A stretch of 64,000 bases of DNA from Pseudoalteromonas sp. XMcav2-N (GCF_024124545.1 NZ_JAMXSF010000004.1:301199-365198); one strand, 5' to 3'. Counted from the first letter of the stretch, positions 1-9,824 are shown. Notes: generated by a model from the sequence alone, not told the origin. Made by a program: numbers and translations.

Positions 1-3000
1 TGCAACTGGTTTGGTTTAGCAACCTGGAATACCCCTTCGGCAACACCAGTCGCGATAAACTTATCGCGGAACGCCTGCGCCTCTTCATAGAATAATTCAG
101 ATGCAACCGTAATTACCGTGTTACCGGCAGCCAGAGCTGTAATGACCGACAGCGCCCAGAAGTTAAACGAGGTACTCTTATCGGCATAACATACTACACA
201 GCCGCGAGGCTCAAGGTGCAGGGTGTTAGATTCACCCGTTGGCCCAGGTAATACGATGTGTGAACGCATGCGTTTTTCCAGGCGGTTCAATTGGGCACGG
301 GCATCCGCCAGCGTCAGGGCTAAGTCATCAGCCAACTCGTCGATGATCTCAACCGTGGCTACCTTAGCCAGTAGCTGACGTACCGCAGAAACACGGTCAT
401 TTAGCGGCGTTGCACGCCAGATCTTCTCGTCGCGCAGCGAGTTCTGCATCAGAGCTTCAACCTGCTCAACGGCACCCGGGAAGTGGTGTGTTTCCAGCTC
501 ATCTGGTGTCAGATTGGTCATCTGCACGTTATCCGGAGACGCTTTTTCTTTAACCAGGCGCAACAGGTAGTTTGGACCACCCGCTTTAGGACCAGTACCA
601 GACAGGCCACGACCGCCAAACGGCTGAACACCAACGATGGCACCAATCATGTTACGGTTAACGTAGACATTACCCGCACGAGACATTTTAGCCAGGTACT
701 CGCAACGCGCTTCGATACGTGAGTGAACACCCATGGTCAGGCCGTACCCTGTGCCATTGATCTGGTCTATCACCTTGTCGAGATCTTCGCCTCTGAAGCG
801 GATAATATGGACGACCGGACCAAAGACTTCACGTTTAAGTACTGACAGGTCAGAGATTTCATACAAGCGTGGTGCAAAGAAGTAAGCACCATTCTCGCTG
901 TTGTCCGGGATCTTGGCTTCGAACAATAGCTTGCCATTGCTCTTCATAAAATCAACGTGCTTGGTTAGCGCATTCAATGCTTTTTCGTCGATAACCGGGC
1001 CTACGTCTGTAGACAACATGGCTGGATCACCAACGTGCAGTTCTTGCAGTGCACCCTGAAGCATTTTGATAATGCCATCAGCCACATCTTCTTGCAGGAA
1101 CAATACACGTAGTGCAGAACAGCGCTGACCTGCACTTTGGAAGCCTGATGAAATCACATCATCCACAACCTGCTCAGGCAGTGCTGTTGAGTCAACTACC
1201 ATACAGTTCTGGCCACCCGTTTCAGCGATCAGAGGTACCTGGATGTCGTTGCGTTCAGCCAGGATCTGTGAAATCAGGGTGCCGGTTTCAGTAGAGCCGG
1301 TAAACATCACGGCCTGAATACGCTCATCCGGTACAATGTGTTTACCCACTTCGCTACCACGGGCAATAACTGGCTGAACAACGTGCTCAGGCAAGCCGAC
1401 GGTGCGCATCAACTCGATACAACGCAAAGCAATCATACTGGTTTGCTCAGCAGGTTTTGCAATAACTGTATTACCAGTCACAATAGCAGCGGCAACCTGA
1501 CCAAGGAAGATAGCCAGCGGGAAGTTCCATGGGCTGATACATAAAATCACGCCACGGGCTTCAAAGCGCTCGTCTTTAGCCAGCTCTTCGGCACGGGCAG
1601 CATAGTAGCGACAGAAGTCGACGGCTTCACGGACTTCATCGATGCCATCCTGGGTGATCTTACCGGCTTCTTTAATACAAATTGCAACCAGCTCATCGTG
1701 ATGACGCTCAAGAATATCGCCAACGCGGCGCAGCAGATCCGCACGCTCTTTTACTGGTGTTTGTGACCAGTCGGCAAAAGCGTTTTCGGCATTACTTAGA
1801 ATGCTTTGCATATACGCATCGTCGTGTACAGGCACATGACCGACAATTTCTTTATGATTGGCCGGGTTACGCACCGCCATACGACCTTCTGGCACATCAC
1901 TTTCTTCGATAAGATGTTCATTGAACCAGTTGTCCAGACTCTCTTTGAACGGCGTCAGTATGTTGATATCAGTCAGGTCCATACCTTTTGAGTTAGGGCG
2001 CTCAGCACCATATAGCTCGATAGGCAGGCTGATCTGCTTGTTGTATTTGTTGCGCAGGCCTTGCAGGGTTTCAACCGGATCTGGCAGCAACGACTCTACC
2101 GGCTTAGTGGTGTCGACAATGGCGTTTACAAACGATGAGTTAGCGCCGTTTTCCAGTAGACGACGTACCAGATAAGCTAGCAAGTCTTCATGGTGGCCAA
2201 CCGGTGCGTAAACACGGCACTGAATGCCTTCGCTTTCAACGATTTGATCAAATAGTGATTCACCCATACCATGCAGGCGCTGGAATTCGAATCCAGTATT
2301 GTCGCCTTTCGCAACTTCAAGGATGGTTGCGGCTGTGTAGGCGTTGTGTGTTGCAAACTGCGGGAACAGCACATCACGTGCTTCCAGTAGCTTGATAGCA
2401 CAGGCTTTATAAGACACATCGGTGGTTGCTTTACGGGTAAATACCGGGAAGTGGTCTAAACCATCTTGCTGCGTGGTTTTAATTTCAGTATCCCAGTAGG
2501 CACCTTTTACCAGGCGGACCATCAGCTTGCGGCCAACGCGTCGTGCCAGATCAGCAACCCATTCAACAACGAAAATGGCACGTTTTTGATAGGCTTGTAC
2601 CGCCAGGCCGAAACCATTCCAGCCATCCAGCTCCGGAGCTGAGAAGACGGCTTCAATTACGTCTAAAGAAATGTCCAGTCGATCCGCTTCTTCAGCATCG
2701 ACGGTAAAGCCGATGTCGTATTGCTTGGCCGCCAAAGCCAGTTCTTTCAGCTTTGGCACCAGCTCGTCCATTACACGGTCGCTGTGAGAAAATTCATAAC
2801 GCGGGTGGATAGCAGAAAGCTTAACAGAAATGCCCGGGCTCTTGACTGGACCACGACCCGCCGCAGCTTTACCAATGGCATGGATCGCATTCATGTAGCT
2901 CTGGTAGTAACGTTCAGCGTCGGCCATTGTACGTGCGCCTTCGCCCAGCATATCGTACGAGTATACATAGCCTTTTTGTTCTTTTTCTGCGGCGCGGGTA

Positions 3001-3569
3001 ATGGCGTCCTGAATGGTCTCACCCATTACGAACTGCTTGCCCATGATCTTCATAGCAAAGTTGACAGACTTACGGATCACCGGCTCACCGAGGCGGCCAA
3101 TGGTACGTTTTAGAACACCAAACTGCTCTTCCTGATTTTTATCGCTGTAGTTCACCATTTTACCGGTAACCAGCAGGCCCCAGCTAGATGCGTTGACGAA
3201 CAGAGAATCACTGCTACCTAAATGCGAGCTCCAGTCACCTTTGGCCAGTTTGTCACGGATAAGTTGATCCTGAGTTTCTTTATCTGGCACGCGAAGCAGT
3301 GCTTCTGCCAAGCACATCAATACCACGCCTTCTTCTGACGACAGAGAGAATTCGTTTAGCAGTGCGTCTACACCATTCTGGCCATCCTGATCGCGACGAA
3401 TATTCAAAACCATCTGACGGGCTCTTTCCCAGGCGCGGCTACGTGCCGTTACGCCGACTTCGGCCAGCGGCAGAATATGGTCGATAACTTCGTTTTCATC
3501 GATGCGGTAAAAATCGCGGATCTTCTGTCTGATAGGACAGGTGGTTGTCAAATCGCCGTTATAAAGCAT
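1..3569 (-). CDS. putA: Bifunctional proline dehydrogenase / glutamate-semialdehyde dehydrogenase PutA (C-terminus beyond window)
   Basis: Oxidises proline to glutamate in two steps: an FAD proline dehydrogenase domain (about residues 100-460) and an NAD aldehyde dehydrogenase domain (about 530-1000). The aldehyde dehydrogenase catalytic cysteine is visible in AGQRCSAL (Cys817). The reading frame is open for 1189 codons and runs off the left edge, so the C-terminal end is missing only because of the window. The start is the ATG at 3569 (MLYNGDLTTTCPIRQ). The first residues align with the region after the DNA-binding segment of E. coli PutA, so the N-terminal ribbon-helix-helix repressor domain is absent. 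This protein is therefore probably an enzyme only, with regulation passed to the divergent Lrp-type gene at 3942. Family assignment is very secure. Confidence 0.97.
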   Translation of the reverse strand, partial: MLYNGDLTTTCPIRQKIRDFYRIDENEVIDHILPLAEVGVTARSRAWERARQMVLNIRRDQDGQNGVDALLNEFSLSSEEGVVLMCLAEALLRVPDKETQDQLIRDKLAKGDWSSHLGSSDSLFVNASSWGLLVTGKMVNYSDKNQEEQFGVLKRTIGRLGEPVIRKSVNFAMKIMGKQFVMGETIQDAITRAAEKEQKGYVYSYDMLGEGARTMADAERYYQSYMNAIHAIGKAAAGRGPVKSPGISVKLSAIHPRYEFSHSDRVMDELVPKLKELALAAKQYDIGFTVDAEEADRLDISLDVIEAVFSAPELDGWNGFGLAVQAYQKRAIFVVEWVADLARRVGRKLMVRLVKGAYWDTEIKTTQQDGLDHFPVFTRKATTDVSYKACAIKLLEARDVLFPQFATHNAYTAATILEVAKGDNTGFEFQRLHGMGESLFDQIVESEGIQCRVYAPVGHHEDLLAYLVRRLLENGANSSFVNAIVDTTKPVESLLPDPVETLQGLRNKYNKQISLPIELYGAERPNSKGMDLTDINILTPFKESLDNWFNEHLIEESDVPEGRMAVRNPANHKEIVGHVPVHDDAYMQSILSNAENAFADWSQTPVKERADLLRRVGDILERHHDELVAICIKEAGKITQDGIDEVREAVDFCRYYAARAEELAKDERFEARGVILCISPWNFPLAIFLGQVAAAIVTGNTVIAKPAEQTSMIALRCIELMRTVGLPEHVVQPVIARGSEVGKHIVPDERIQAVMFTGSTETGTLISQILAERNDIQVPLIAETGGQNCMVVDSTALPEQVVDDVISSGFQSAGQRCSALRVLFLQEDVADGIIKMLQGALQELHVGDPAMLSTDVGPVIDEKALNALTKHVDFMKSNGKLLFEAKIPDNSENGAYFFAPRLYEISDLSVLKREVFGPVVHIIRFRGEDLDKVIDQINGTGYGLTMGVHSRIEARCEYLAKMSRAGNVYVNRNMIGAIVGVQPFGGRGLSGTGPKAGGPNYLLRLVKEKASPDNVQMTNLTPDELETHHFPGAVEQVEALMQNSLRDEKIWRATPLNDRVSAVRQLLAKVATVEIIDELADDLALTLADARAQLNRLEKRMRSHIVLPGPTGESNTLHLEPRGCVVCYADKSTSFNFWALSVITALAAGNTVITVASELFYEEAQAFRDKFIATGVAEGVFQVAKPNQL

Positions 3570-3742
3570 AACTCAGCCTCATAAAATAAGAGTCAAAAAT
3601 GATTGTAAATTGAACAACTTAATGCTTTGCATGCTAACAAGGTTGGTAAGTACTTGCTAGTCTTTATATGCCTGTAAAATTTGAATGGCATCTGCAAGAA
3701 GTCTCAATTACGACAATATGATGCGGTCATAGTGCTAACCTT

Positions 3743-3762
3743 AACACACCTCAGGGTGTGTT
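3743..3762. promoter_or_regulatory. Perfect inverted repeat, candidate operator
   Basis: AACACACC and GGTGTGTT are perfectly complementary and separated by four bases. The site lies about 175 bp upstream of putA and 180 bp upstream of the Lrp-type gene. The position suits a regulator-binding site, but the sequence is not the classical E. coli Lrp consensus, so the binding partner is unknown. Confidence 0.35.
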
Positions 3763-3857
3763 CAACTTTTAGCCAGTCACGCGTTCTAATAAATGGTTTG
3801 CCACGGATACGATCTTAATGTGGCGGTTACGTCAAATTTCGGGGACATTCTATCGAA

Positions 3858-3889
3858 AAGACAGCAGAATATGCTGTCTTATTTTTTTT
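3858..3889 (+). terminator. Terminator-like hairpin in the leader of the Lrp-type gene
   Basis: A perfect 9-bp stem (AAGACAGCA / TGCTGTCTT, loop GAATA) is followed by A and eight T residues on the plus strand. It has the form of a Rho-independent terminator. It sits only 52 bp before the start codon at 3942 and has no plus-strand gene upstream of it. It may end a short leader or small RNA, or act as an attenuator. Confidence 0.6.
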
Positions 3890-3941
3890 GATTACGGTAA
3901 ATTTGCGGGTAATTGCGAAGCTGCACAGAATTTTATGCTGA

Positions 3942-4430
3942 ATGACCACTTCAATTAAAACGCGGGTGCTCGACAGGATCGATATGGCAATTCTGGATAT
4001 CCTGCAAAAAAATGCCCGTATTTCCAATGTAAACCTGGCAAAAGCCGTCAATCTGAGTCCCAGCCCATGCCTAGACCGCGTGAAAAAGCTGGAGGCAGAA
4101 GGGTATATTGAGGGCTATGCTGCTCAATTAAATGCGGCAAAGCTGGGGCAGCACCTGGTTGCGCATGTTGAAATCACGCTAAAAAGCTCCACTGAATCGG
4201 TATTTGAAACGTTCAGGCAGCACGTGCTGGAGATCCCCAATGTTGTAGCCTGCGATATGGTTGCGGGCGGATTTGACTATCTATTGAAGATCCGGGTACA
4301 GGATATGCGTCAGTATCGCGAGGTACTGGGGCAGATTGTTGAAATACCGGGAGTTGGGACCAATCACACTTATATGGTGATAGAGCACATAAAAGAAGAC
4401 AGAGGCGTGGAAGTTCTGAACTTTCAGTGA
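3942..4430 (+). CDS. putR: Lrp/AsnC-family transcriptional regulator, probable proline-catabolism activator
   Basis: A 162-residue Lrp-type protein: N-terminal winged helix-turn-helix (about residues 12-65, with LSPSPCLDRVKKLEAEGYI as the recognition-helix region) and a C-terminal RAM ligand-binding domain (about 70-155, with GGFDYLLKIRVQDM). It closely resembles Lrp, but the global Lrp gene normally lies elsewhere. Divergence from a putA that lacks its own DNA-binding domain points to a PutR-like role, in which proline modulates activation of putA. The start at 3942 has no strong Shine-Dalgarno; the ATG a few bases upstream (3935) is out of frame and soon stops. The family is certain; the putR name is inferred from context. 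Confidence 0.8.
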   Translation: MTTSIKTRVLDRIDMAILDILQKNARISNVNLAKAVNLSPSPCLDRVKKLEAEGYIEGYAAQLNAAKLGQHLVAHVEITLKSSTESVFETFRQHVLEIPNVVACDMVAGGFDYLLKIRVQDMRQYREVLGQIVEIPGVGTNHTYMVIEHIKEDRGVEVLNFQ

Positions 4431-4572
4431 GTACCTGTCGGATTACGAGCTTATGGATAGATTATCCGGGTTTCATATTTTGTAACAAGCTTTTGGCCGC
4501 AAGTTAGCTGTAATTAGGAACAGACTTGTTATTATAAATGAGATAAAATAACAAAACTAATTTGTGAGGCTT

Positions 4573-7500
4573 ATGAAACTCAAGCACCTAGTTGCCGCCA
4601 TTGCGGCTGTAGCTGCGCCATTGGCGGCTGCATATCAAACTCAGGACACGCGTCTACTGCGTTTTCCTGATATTCATCAGGACAAAGTTACTTTTGTATA
4701 TGGCGGTGATATCTACATTGCGGATACCAAGTCGGGCAACAGCACCCGCCTGACCGACCACGTTGGCTTTGAGACTTTCCCGAAATTTTCACCAGATGGA
4801 AAACGCATTGCGTTTGCGGCCGAGTACAATGGCAGTCGACAAATTTATGTGATCGATGCCGATGGCTCTAATCTGAAGCAGCTTACTTACTACAACGATG
4901 TGGGCCCGATGCCGCCACGTGGGGGGTTTGATTACCGGGTGTTTGACTGGACACCGGATGGCAAACATATTGTGTTTCGTGCCAACCGTACCCCCTGGGG
5001 TAAACGCATGGGGCGTCCTTATATGATCCCCGCAGATGGTGGACTAGAGCAGCCGCTGGCCATTCCAGAAAGCGGTGGTGGTATGCTATCGCCAAATGGC
5101 AAACAGTTTGTTTATACGCCGATAGACCGTGAATTCAGAACCTGGAAACGCAGCCGAGGCGGTCGTGCGCAGGATGTCTGGGTGTATGATTTAGAAAACA
5201 ATACCTCAAAACAGCTGACCGAACACAGAGCAACCGATCAGCAACCAACCTGGGTGAATGACAGCATCTACTTTGTGTCTGACCGTGACTATACCCTAAA
5301 TCTGTATAAATACCGTGAAGGCAAAGCACCGGTCAAAATGACGAACCACAGTGAGTACGACGTACTGTGGCCATCTGCCGGCCCGGATGCCATTGTGTAT
5401 GAAAATGGCGGCTATTTGTATCGCTTTGATGAAGCGACTAAAGCCACAGAGAAGCTGACCATCAATGTGCCCGGGGTACGTAAGTACGCCATGCCTTATA
5501 CAAAAAATGTCAGCAAGTTCATTGACTCAATGGATGTTTCTCACGATGGTAAACGTGCCTTATTCACGGCGCGAGGTGAAGTATTCTCCGTTCCGGTTGA
5601 GCAGGGTCCGACGCGTAACTTGAGCATGACAGCAGAGGGCCGTGAAATTGCCGCAAGCTGGTCGCCGAACGGCCGTTATATTGCGTATATGAGTGACGCG
5701 ACGGGTGAATATGAGATTTACCTTAAAGATCGCGCCAATAACAATGAAGTTAAGCAACTTACCAGCAACGGGTCCATCTGGCGCTTTGATCCTATCTGGT
5801 CGGCCGACAGCTCAAAGCTGCTATTTGCTGATAAGAACCACACCATGTGGTGGCTGGATGTAAGCTCAGGAGAGCTGCATAAGATCGATACCGGCAAGTA
5901 TGACGATGATGGCATCACCCAGTACACCTGGTCGCCAAACAGCGAAGATCTGATCTTTGTAAAGAACAATGCTAATCGTTTTGCCTCTTTATGGCACTAC
6001 AATACACAAAGCAAAGCGTTGAGCCGCCTGACCGATGACATGACCAATGAACAGAATCCGGCTTTCTCACCGGATGGTCAGTATCTGTATTTTACATCAG
6101 AGCGTGATTTTAACCTGACATTCAGTTCGTATGAGTTTGCTTATTTGTATAACAATGCAACCCGTCTTTACGCCGTTGCAGTGAATGACAAGGTTTCATC
6201 TCTGACACAGTTTAACAGCGATGAAGCGGCAATTGTCAGCGAAGAGAAAGACGATAAGAGCAAAGGCAGTACACCTGAAAATCAGCTGCAGGTAGATGGC
6301 TTTATGTCACGGGTTGTGGCATTGCCTGCGAAAGCGGGTGACTATGGAGACTTAAATGGCGTCAAAGACGGCGTACTGGCGCTGTCTGAAGGCACATTGA
6401 AGCTGATCCCCAATAAACAAGATGGCAAAGTGCAAACCGTTGCCAAGGGCGTACAGGCCTATAAACTGGCTGCTGGCGGTGAGCACCTGATTGCACGTGC
6501 AGGCGGCAAATACAGTGTGATCAAGCCTAAAGCCAAGCAGGACCTGAAAGCAACGCAACTTGATCTTGGTAACATGATGCTGAAGATCGATCCCAAAGTT
6601 GAGTGGCAACAAATGTATGTTGAAGGCTGGCGAACGCTCAGAGACTGGTTCTATGATGAGAACCACCATGGTCAGGACTGGGATGCTATCCTGAAGCGCT
6701 ATCAGCCGATGGCTGATGCCGTGGCACACCGCAACGATCTGGACTATGTCCTGAGCGAAATTGCTGGTGAGATCAATGCGGGCCACATCTATGTTCAGTC
6801 AGGTGATGAGCCTAAAGCGAAACGTAAGAAACATGGCCTGCTCGGCGCCCAGATCAGTGCCCACAGCTCAGGCTTTGTACGCATCGAAAAAATCTATCAG
6901 GGTGAAAACTGGCATGAAGAGTTCCGCTCTCCATTGGGCGAGCCTGGCGTTAATGCCAGCAAGGGAGACTACATAGTATCGGTCAATGGCCGTGCAGTGA
7001 ACACCGTGAGCAACTTCTACGAACTGCTGGAAAATACTCAGGGTACTCAGGTTGAACTTCACCTTAATAATACACCAAGCCTGGACGGTGCCTGGAAGGT
7101 AACGGTTAAGCCAAGCGCCAGTGAAGGTGGCCTGCGTTATCTGGAGTGGGTCCAGTCTCGTATGGACTATGTGGATAAGCTATCTGGTGGTCGCATTGGC
7201 TACGTTCACTTGCCAAATACGCTGTTTGAAGGTAACCGTGCTATGTTTAAGCACTTTATGCCACAAACAACCAAAGATGCCCTGATTATCGACGACCGAT
7301 ACAATGGCGGTGGCTTCATTCCTGAACACATGATCACCTGGCTGGCACGTAAGCCTCTGAATTACTGGAAGCGCCGTGGTGTTGAGCCGACGAAAACGCC
7401 TCAGTTTGCTCACGATGGTCCTAAGGCGATGTTGATCAACGGTTACTCCAGCTCTGGTGGTGACGCACTACCTTATTACTTCCGTCAGGCAGGGCTTGGT

Positions 7501-7797
7501 AAGCTGATCGGTACGCGTACCTGGGGTGGTTTGATCGGTATTTCGGGTAATCCTCGTTTGGTTGACGGCGGTCAGGTGATTGCTGCGACTTTCCGTATTC
7601 TGGACAATGATGGCAACTGGATCATTGAAGATGAAGGTGTCAGCCCGGATATCGAAGTGATTGATCGTCCTGAGCTGATCCATGCGGGTAAAGATCCATC
7701 AGTGGAGCGTGCTGTTGAGGAGTTGCTTAAAGAGATGAAAGCAAACCCGAAGAAGCAGCTCACGGTGCCGCCAGCACCAACTGAGTTTGGTCGATAA
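4573..7797 (+). CDS. Secreted tricorn-like serine protease (S41 family)
   Basis: A 1074-residue protein with a clear signal peptide (MKLKHLVAAIAAVAAPLAAA), so probably periplasmic. It has an N-terminal WD40-like/TolB-like beta-propeller region (about 30-590, with repeated FSPDGK- and WSPNGR-like motifs), a linker, a PDZ domain (about 760-850) and a C-terminal S41 peptidase core. Candidate catalytic residues match tricorn protease: His738 in GEINAGHIYV, Ser961 in NGYSSSGGD, and a Glu in EDEGVSPDIEV. Tricorn enzymes cut peptides, often those released by other proteases. The ATG at 4573 follows GAGG closely; the GTG nine bases upstream would overlap that ribosome site. The gene stands alone and ends at a terminator (7842-7866). 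Confidence 0.93.
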   Translation: MKLKHLVAAIAAVAAPLAAAYQTQDTRLLRFPDIHQDKVTFVYGGDIYIADTKSGNSTRLTDHVGFETFPKFSPDGKRIAFAAEYNGSRQIYVIDADGSNLKQLTYYNDVGPMPPRGGFDYRVFDWTPDGKHIVFRANRTPWGKRMGRPYMIPADGGLEQPLAIPESGGGMLSPNGKQFVYTPIDREFRTWKRSRGGRAQDVWVYDLENNTSKQLTEHRATDQQPTWVNDSIYFVSDRDYTLNLYKYREGKAPVKMTNHSEYDVLWPSAGPDAIVYENGGYLYRFDEATKATEKLTINVPGVRKYAMPYTKNVSKFIDSMDVSHDGKRALFTARGEVFSVPVEQGPTRNLSMTAEGREIAASWSPNGRYIAYMSDATGEYEIYLKDRANNNEVKQLTSNGSIWRFDPIWSADSSKLLFADKNHTMWWLDVSSGELHKIDTGKYDDDGITQYTWSPNSEDLIFVKNNANRFASLWHYNTQSKALSRLTDDMTNEQNPAFSPDGQYLYFTSERDFNLTFSSYEFAYLYNNATRLYAVAVNDKVSSLTQFNSDEAAIVSEEKDDKSKGSTPENQLQVDGFMSRVVALPAKAGDYGDLNGVKDGVLALSEGTLKLIPNKQDGKVQTVAKGVQAYKLAAGGEHLIARAGGKYSVIKPKAKQDLKATQLDLGNMMLKIDPKVEWQQMYVEGWRTLRDWFYDENHHGQDWDAILKRYQPMADAVAHRNDLDYVLSEIAGEINAGHIYVQSGDEPKAKRKKHGLLGAQISAHSSGFVRIEKIYQGENWHEEFRSPLGEPGVNASKGDYIVSVNGRAVNTVSNFYELLENTQGTQVELHLNNTPSLDGAWKVTVKPSASEGGLRYLEWVQSRMDYVDKLSGGRIGYVHLPNTLFEGNRAMFKHFMPQTTKDALIIDDRYNGGGFIPEHMITWLARKPLNYWKRRGVEPTKTPQFAHDGPKAMLINGYSSSGGDALPYYFRQAGLGKLIGTRTWGGLIGISGNPRLVDGGQVIAATFRILDNDGNWIIEDEGVSPDIEVIDRPELIHAGKDPSVERAVEELLKEMKANPKKQLTVPPAPTEFGR

Positions 7798-7841
7798 TCA
7801 GTGCTGAGTAAGTATTTGATACAAAGCTTATCAACAATATA

Positions 7842-7866
7842 AAGGGGTGCTTGGCACCCCTTTTTT
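7842..7866 (+). terminator. Rho-independent terminator after the tricorn-like gene
   Basis: A 7-bp GC-rich stem (GGGGTGC / GCACCCC, loop TTG) is followed by six T residues, 45 bp after the stop of the protease gene. It separates that gene from the downstream dehydrogenase. Confidence 0.85.
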
Positions 7867-7885
7867 CAGGAAAAAAATAATAACA

Positions 7886-8632
7886 ATGAAGAAAGTAGTA
7901 TTAATCACAGGCGCAAGTCGGGGGATCGGTGCCGCAACGGCTAACTTGCTGGCAGAGCAGGGTTATCTGATCGCAGTTAACTATAAATCGAATCGTGCGG
8001 CAGCCGAGCAGGTGGTTGCTCAGATCCGCGCACAAGGTGGCATAGCACACCACTTTGCTGCTGATATTAGCGAAGAAGCACAGGTGGTTAAGTTGTGCGA
8101 CGACATCAAAACACAGCTTGGGCCGATTTCACACCTGGTCAATAATGCCGGAGTACTGGACACCCAAATGCGCGTGGAGGATATGACCGCAGAGCGTATC
8201 AATCAGATGTTGTGTACTAACGTGACACCGTATTTTATCTGTGCCAGAGAGGTGCTTAAACAGATCCGTGCCCATCACCAGGTGGACAGGTGCGCCATAG
8301 TAAATGTCTCATCGGCAGCTTCTTATTTGGGTGGTGCCAATGAATACGTAGATTACGCCGCAGCAAAAGGCGCCATTGATAGCTTTACTCGAGGTTTGTC
8401 TCTGGAACTGGCAGCTGAGGGGGTCCGGGTTAATTGCGTTCGCCCGGGTTGCATCTACACCGATATTCATGCCGATGGCGGTGAGCCTGGCAGAGTCGAC
8501 AGGCTGGCATCACTCCTGCCACTGCAAAGAGGTGGCAAGCCCGAAGAGGTGGCCAGCGCCATCGCCTGGTTGCTCAGTGAGCAGGCAAGCTATGCCACCG
8601 GCACTTTTATAGATTTAGCTGGTGGAAAATAG
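7886..8632 (+). CDS. Short-chain dehydrogenase/reductase (FabG/YgfF-like)
   Basis: A 248-residue classical SDR with a Rossmann fold. The cofactor motif TGASRGIG is at residues 8-15, NNAG at 86-89, the catalytic serine in VSSAAS near 142, and the catalytic pair Tyr157 and Lys161 in YAAAK. The C-terminal ITGTFIDLAGG-like segment (here ATGTFIDLAGGK) is typical. It should reduce or oxidise a carbonyl/alcohol with NAD(P)H; the substrate cannot be read from sequence. The start at 7886 is preferred because an in-frame extension upstream would run back through the terminator at 7842-7866. It is transcribed alone. Confidence 0.92.
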   Translation: MKKVVLITGASRGIGAATANLLAEQGYLIAVNYKSNRAAAEQVVAQIRAQGGIAHHFAADISEEAQVVKLCDDIKTQLGPISHLVNNAGVLDTQMRVEDMTAERINQMLCTNVTPYFICAREVLKQIRAHHQVDRCAIVNVSSAASYLGGANEYVDYAAAKGAIDSFTRGLSLELAAEGVRVNCVRPGCIYTDIHADGGEPGRVDRLASLLPLQRGGKPEEVASAIAWLLSEQASYATGTFIDLAGGK

Positions 8633-8761
8633 GGAAGTCAGTTACCCATCTGATACCAATGTGTGTTTCGTTGCAGGTGGTATGGCTTGTGAGCAACGGG
8701 TGGTTCAATCATGATGGGATTATGCAAACCCGTTCTCAGCGTAAAATAGAGTTCAGGTAAG

Positions 8762-8971
8762 ATGATTAAAATCTTTCGTTTTATTAAGAGTTTAATTGAT
8801 AACCGGCTTTTTCTAAGTGGTTTTTTTGGACTCTTAAGCTACTCCGTTAGCTATTTAAACTCGGATATGGGGGAGTATGGTTGGATTCCATTGATATTTT
8901 TGTCTTTGTGGGTGGTTTTAGCTTTTATATTTCATTTAGTAAAAAGTGTAGTGGCAAAGAAAAAGAACTGA
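8762..8971 (+). CDS. Small two-helix membrane protein, unknown function
   Basis: A 69-residue protein with two likely membrane segments (about 17-32 and 41-58), a basic N-terminus and a lysine-rich tail (AKKKN). AGG lies a few bases before the ATG. I do not recognise a family. The stretch is AT-rich relative to neighbouring genes and begins an islet of short hypothetical genes. It is probably real but not proven. Confidence 0.5.
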   Translation: MIKIFRFIKSLIDNRLFLSGFFGLLSYSVSYLNSDMGEYGWIPLIFLSLWVVLAFIFHLVKSVVAKKKN

Positions 8972-9052
8972 GGGTTAAGTCGCTTGTTCCATAGTACCTG
9001 AGTTTAGCTCTGAGGGCATCGAGATGTTTTATATTAGTGAGGTAGCATCAAA

Positions 9053-9640
9053 ATGTGGAGAAGCAATGCGATGTTGGTAAGAGGAGCAGTTGTTCTGATT
9101 GGTATGGCAGCGTTTCAGAGCTTTTCTTGTCAGGACGAATTAGATACATTGGCACATATTCGTTTTCATTATGTGAGCGAGGATACGTTTCCTTATCAGC
9201 AGCTTGGGGTTGAGACTGTCAGAGCCAAGCTGTTTGGCCAGGAAGTCTTAATGGCGAAGGGGGAGCTTCAGGAATCAGAAGAGATCTCGGTTGCTGAGGA
9301 AGTTTATAAATCTAATATCTATGCACATCCCAAGTATGAGCTGAGCTATACTGTGAGTCCGGCTCCTTTTTCCAGTAAAGAGAAAGGGAGCTTTGAAGTT
9401 TTACTGGCAAGCATATCGGAAATTTATAAACTGCCCTTTTGCAGCGAAGAGTTTAGCAATAAGCGGATGGAGATCGTCTCCTTGATTGGCAAGCCTGAGC
9501 CGCCGAATATACTGAATGTGTATATAGATAAACATAATGAGCATATCCTATCGGTTAATGAAGACTCTTGGCTGAGTATTTATCCCTCTATTAATCAGGA
9601 GCGACTGGTCATTGGTTCAGGAAGCCCGCCTGAGGACTAG
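9053..9640 (+). CDS. Hypothetical exported protein
   Basis: A 195-residue protein with an N-terminal hydrophobic stretch (about residues 7-25, ending FQSFSC) that looks like a signal peptide or lipoprotein signal. The remainder is acidic and soluble with no motif I recognise. GAGG stands about 11 bases before the ATG at 9053; a second in-frame ATG at 9071 would also keep the signal. It belongs to the small-gene islet between the SDR gene and the GNAT operon and may be strain-specific. Confidence 0.6.
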   Translation: MWRSNAMLVRGAVVLIGMAAFQSFSCQDELDTLAHIRFHYVSEDTFPYQQLGVETVRAKLFGQEVLMAKGELQESEEISVAEEVYKSNIYAHPKYELSYTVSPAPFSSKEKGSFEVLLASISEIYKLPFCSEEFSNKRMEIVSLIGKPEPPNILNVYIDKHNEHILSVNEDSWLSIYPSINQERLVIGSGSPPED

Positions 9641-9689
9641 GCACACGAGTACCGGTATTCACTGCTTATTTAGTTTACTGAGCTAACTT

Positions 9690-9719
9690 AAAAATGCTCC
9701 GCTAGTTGGCGCATTTTTT
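9690..9719 (+). terminator. Probable terminator after the hypothetical exported protein
   Basis: AAAAATGC and GCATTTTT form an 8-bp stem with a 13-base loop and end in a T-run. The stem is AT-rich, so this is weaker than the other terminators in the window. It could work in both directions. Confidence 0.5.
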
Positions 9720-9824
9720 ATAACAGAATGACTCCTAAAATAACAAATCTTGGCAATGTCTATGCCCGACCACTCCGTGATCTGGACTTTGTTGCCAAAC
9801 AACTATAACTTCAGGAGCGAAAAG

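Larger units (their letters stand above)
3570..3941. other. putA / putR divergent intergenic region
   Basis: A 372-bp AT-rich non-coding stretch between the divergent putA and Lrp-family genes. It holds a perfect 8-bp inverted repeat (3743-3762) and a terminator-like hairpin (3858-3889) pointing toward the regulator gene. It must carry both promoters. I could not place -35/-10 boxes with confidence. No convincing open reading frame is visible. Confidence 0.6.
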
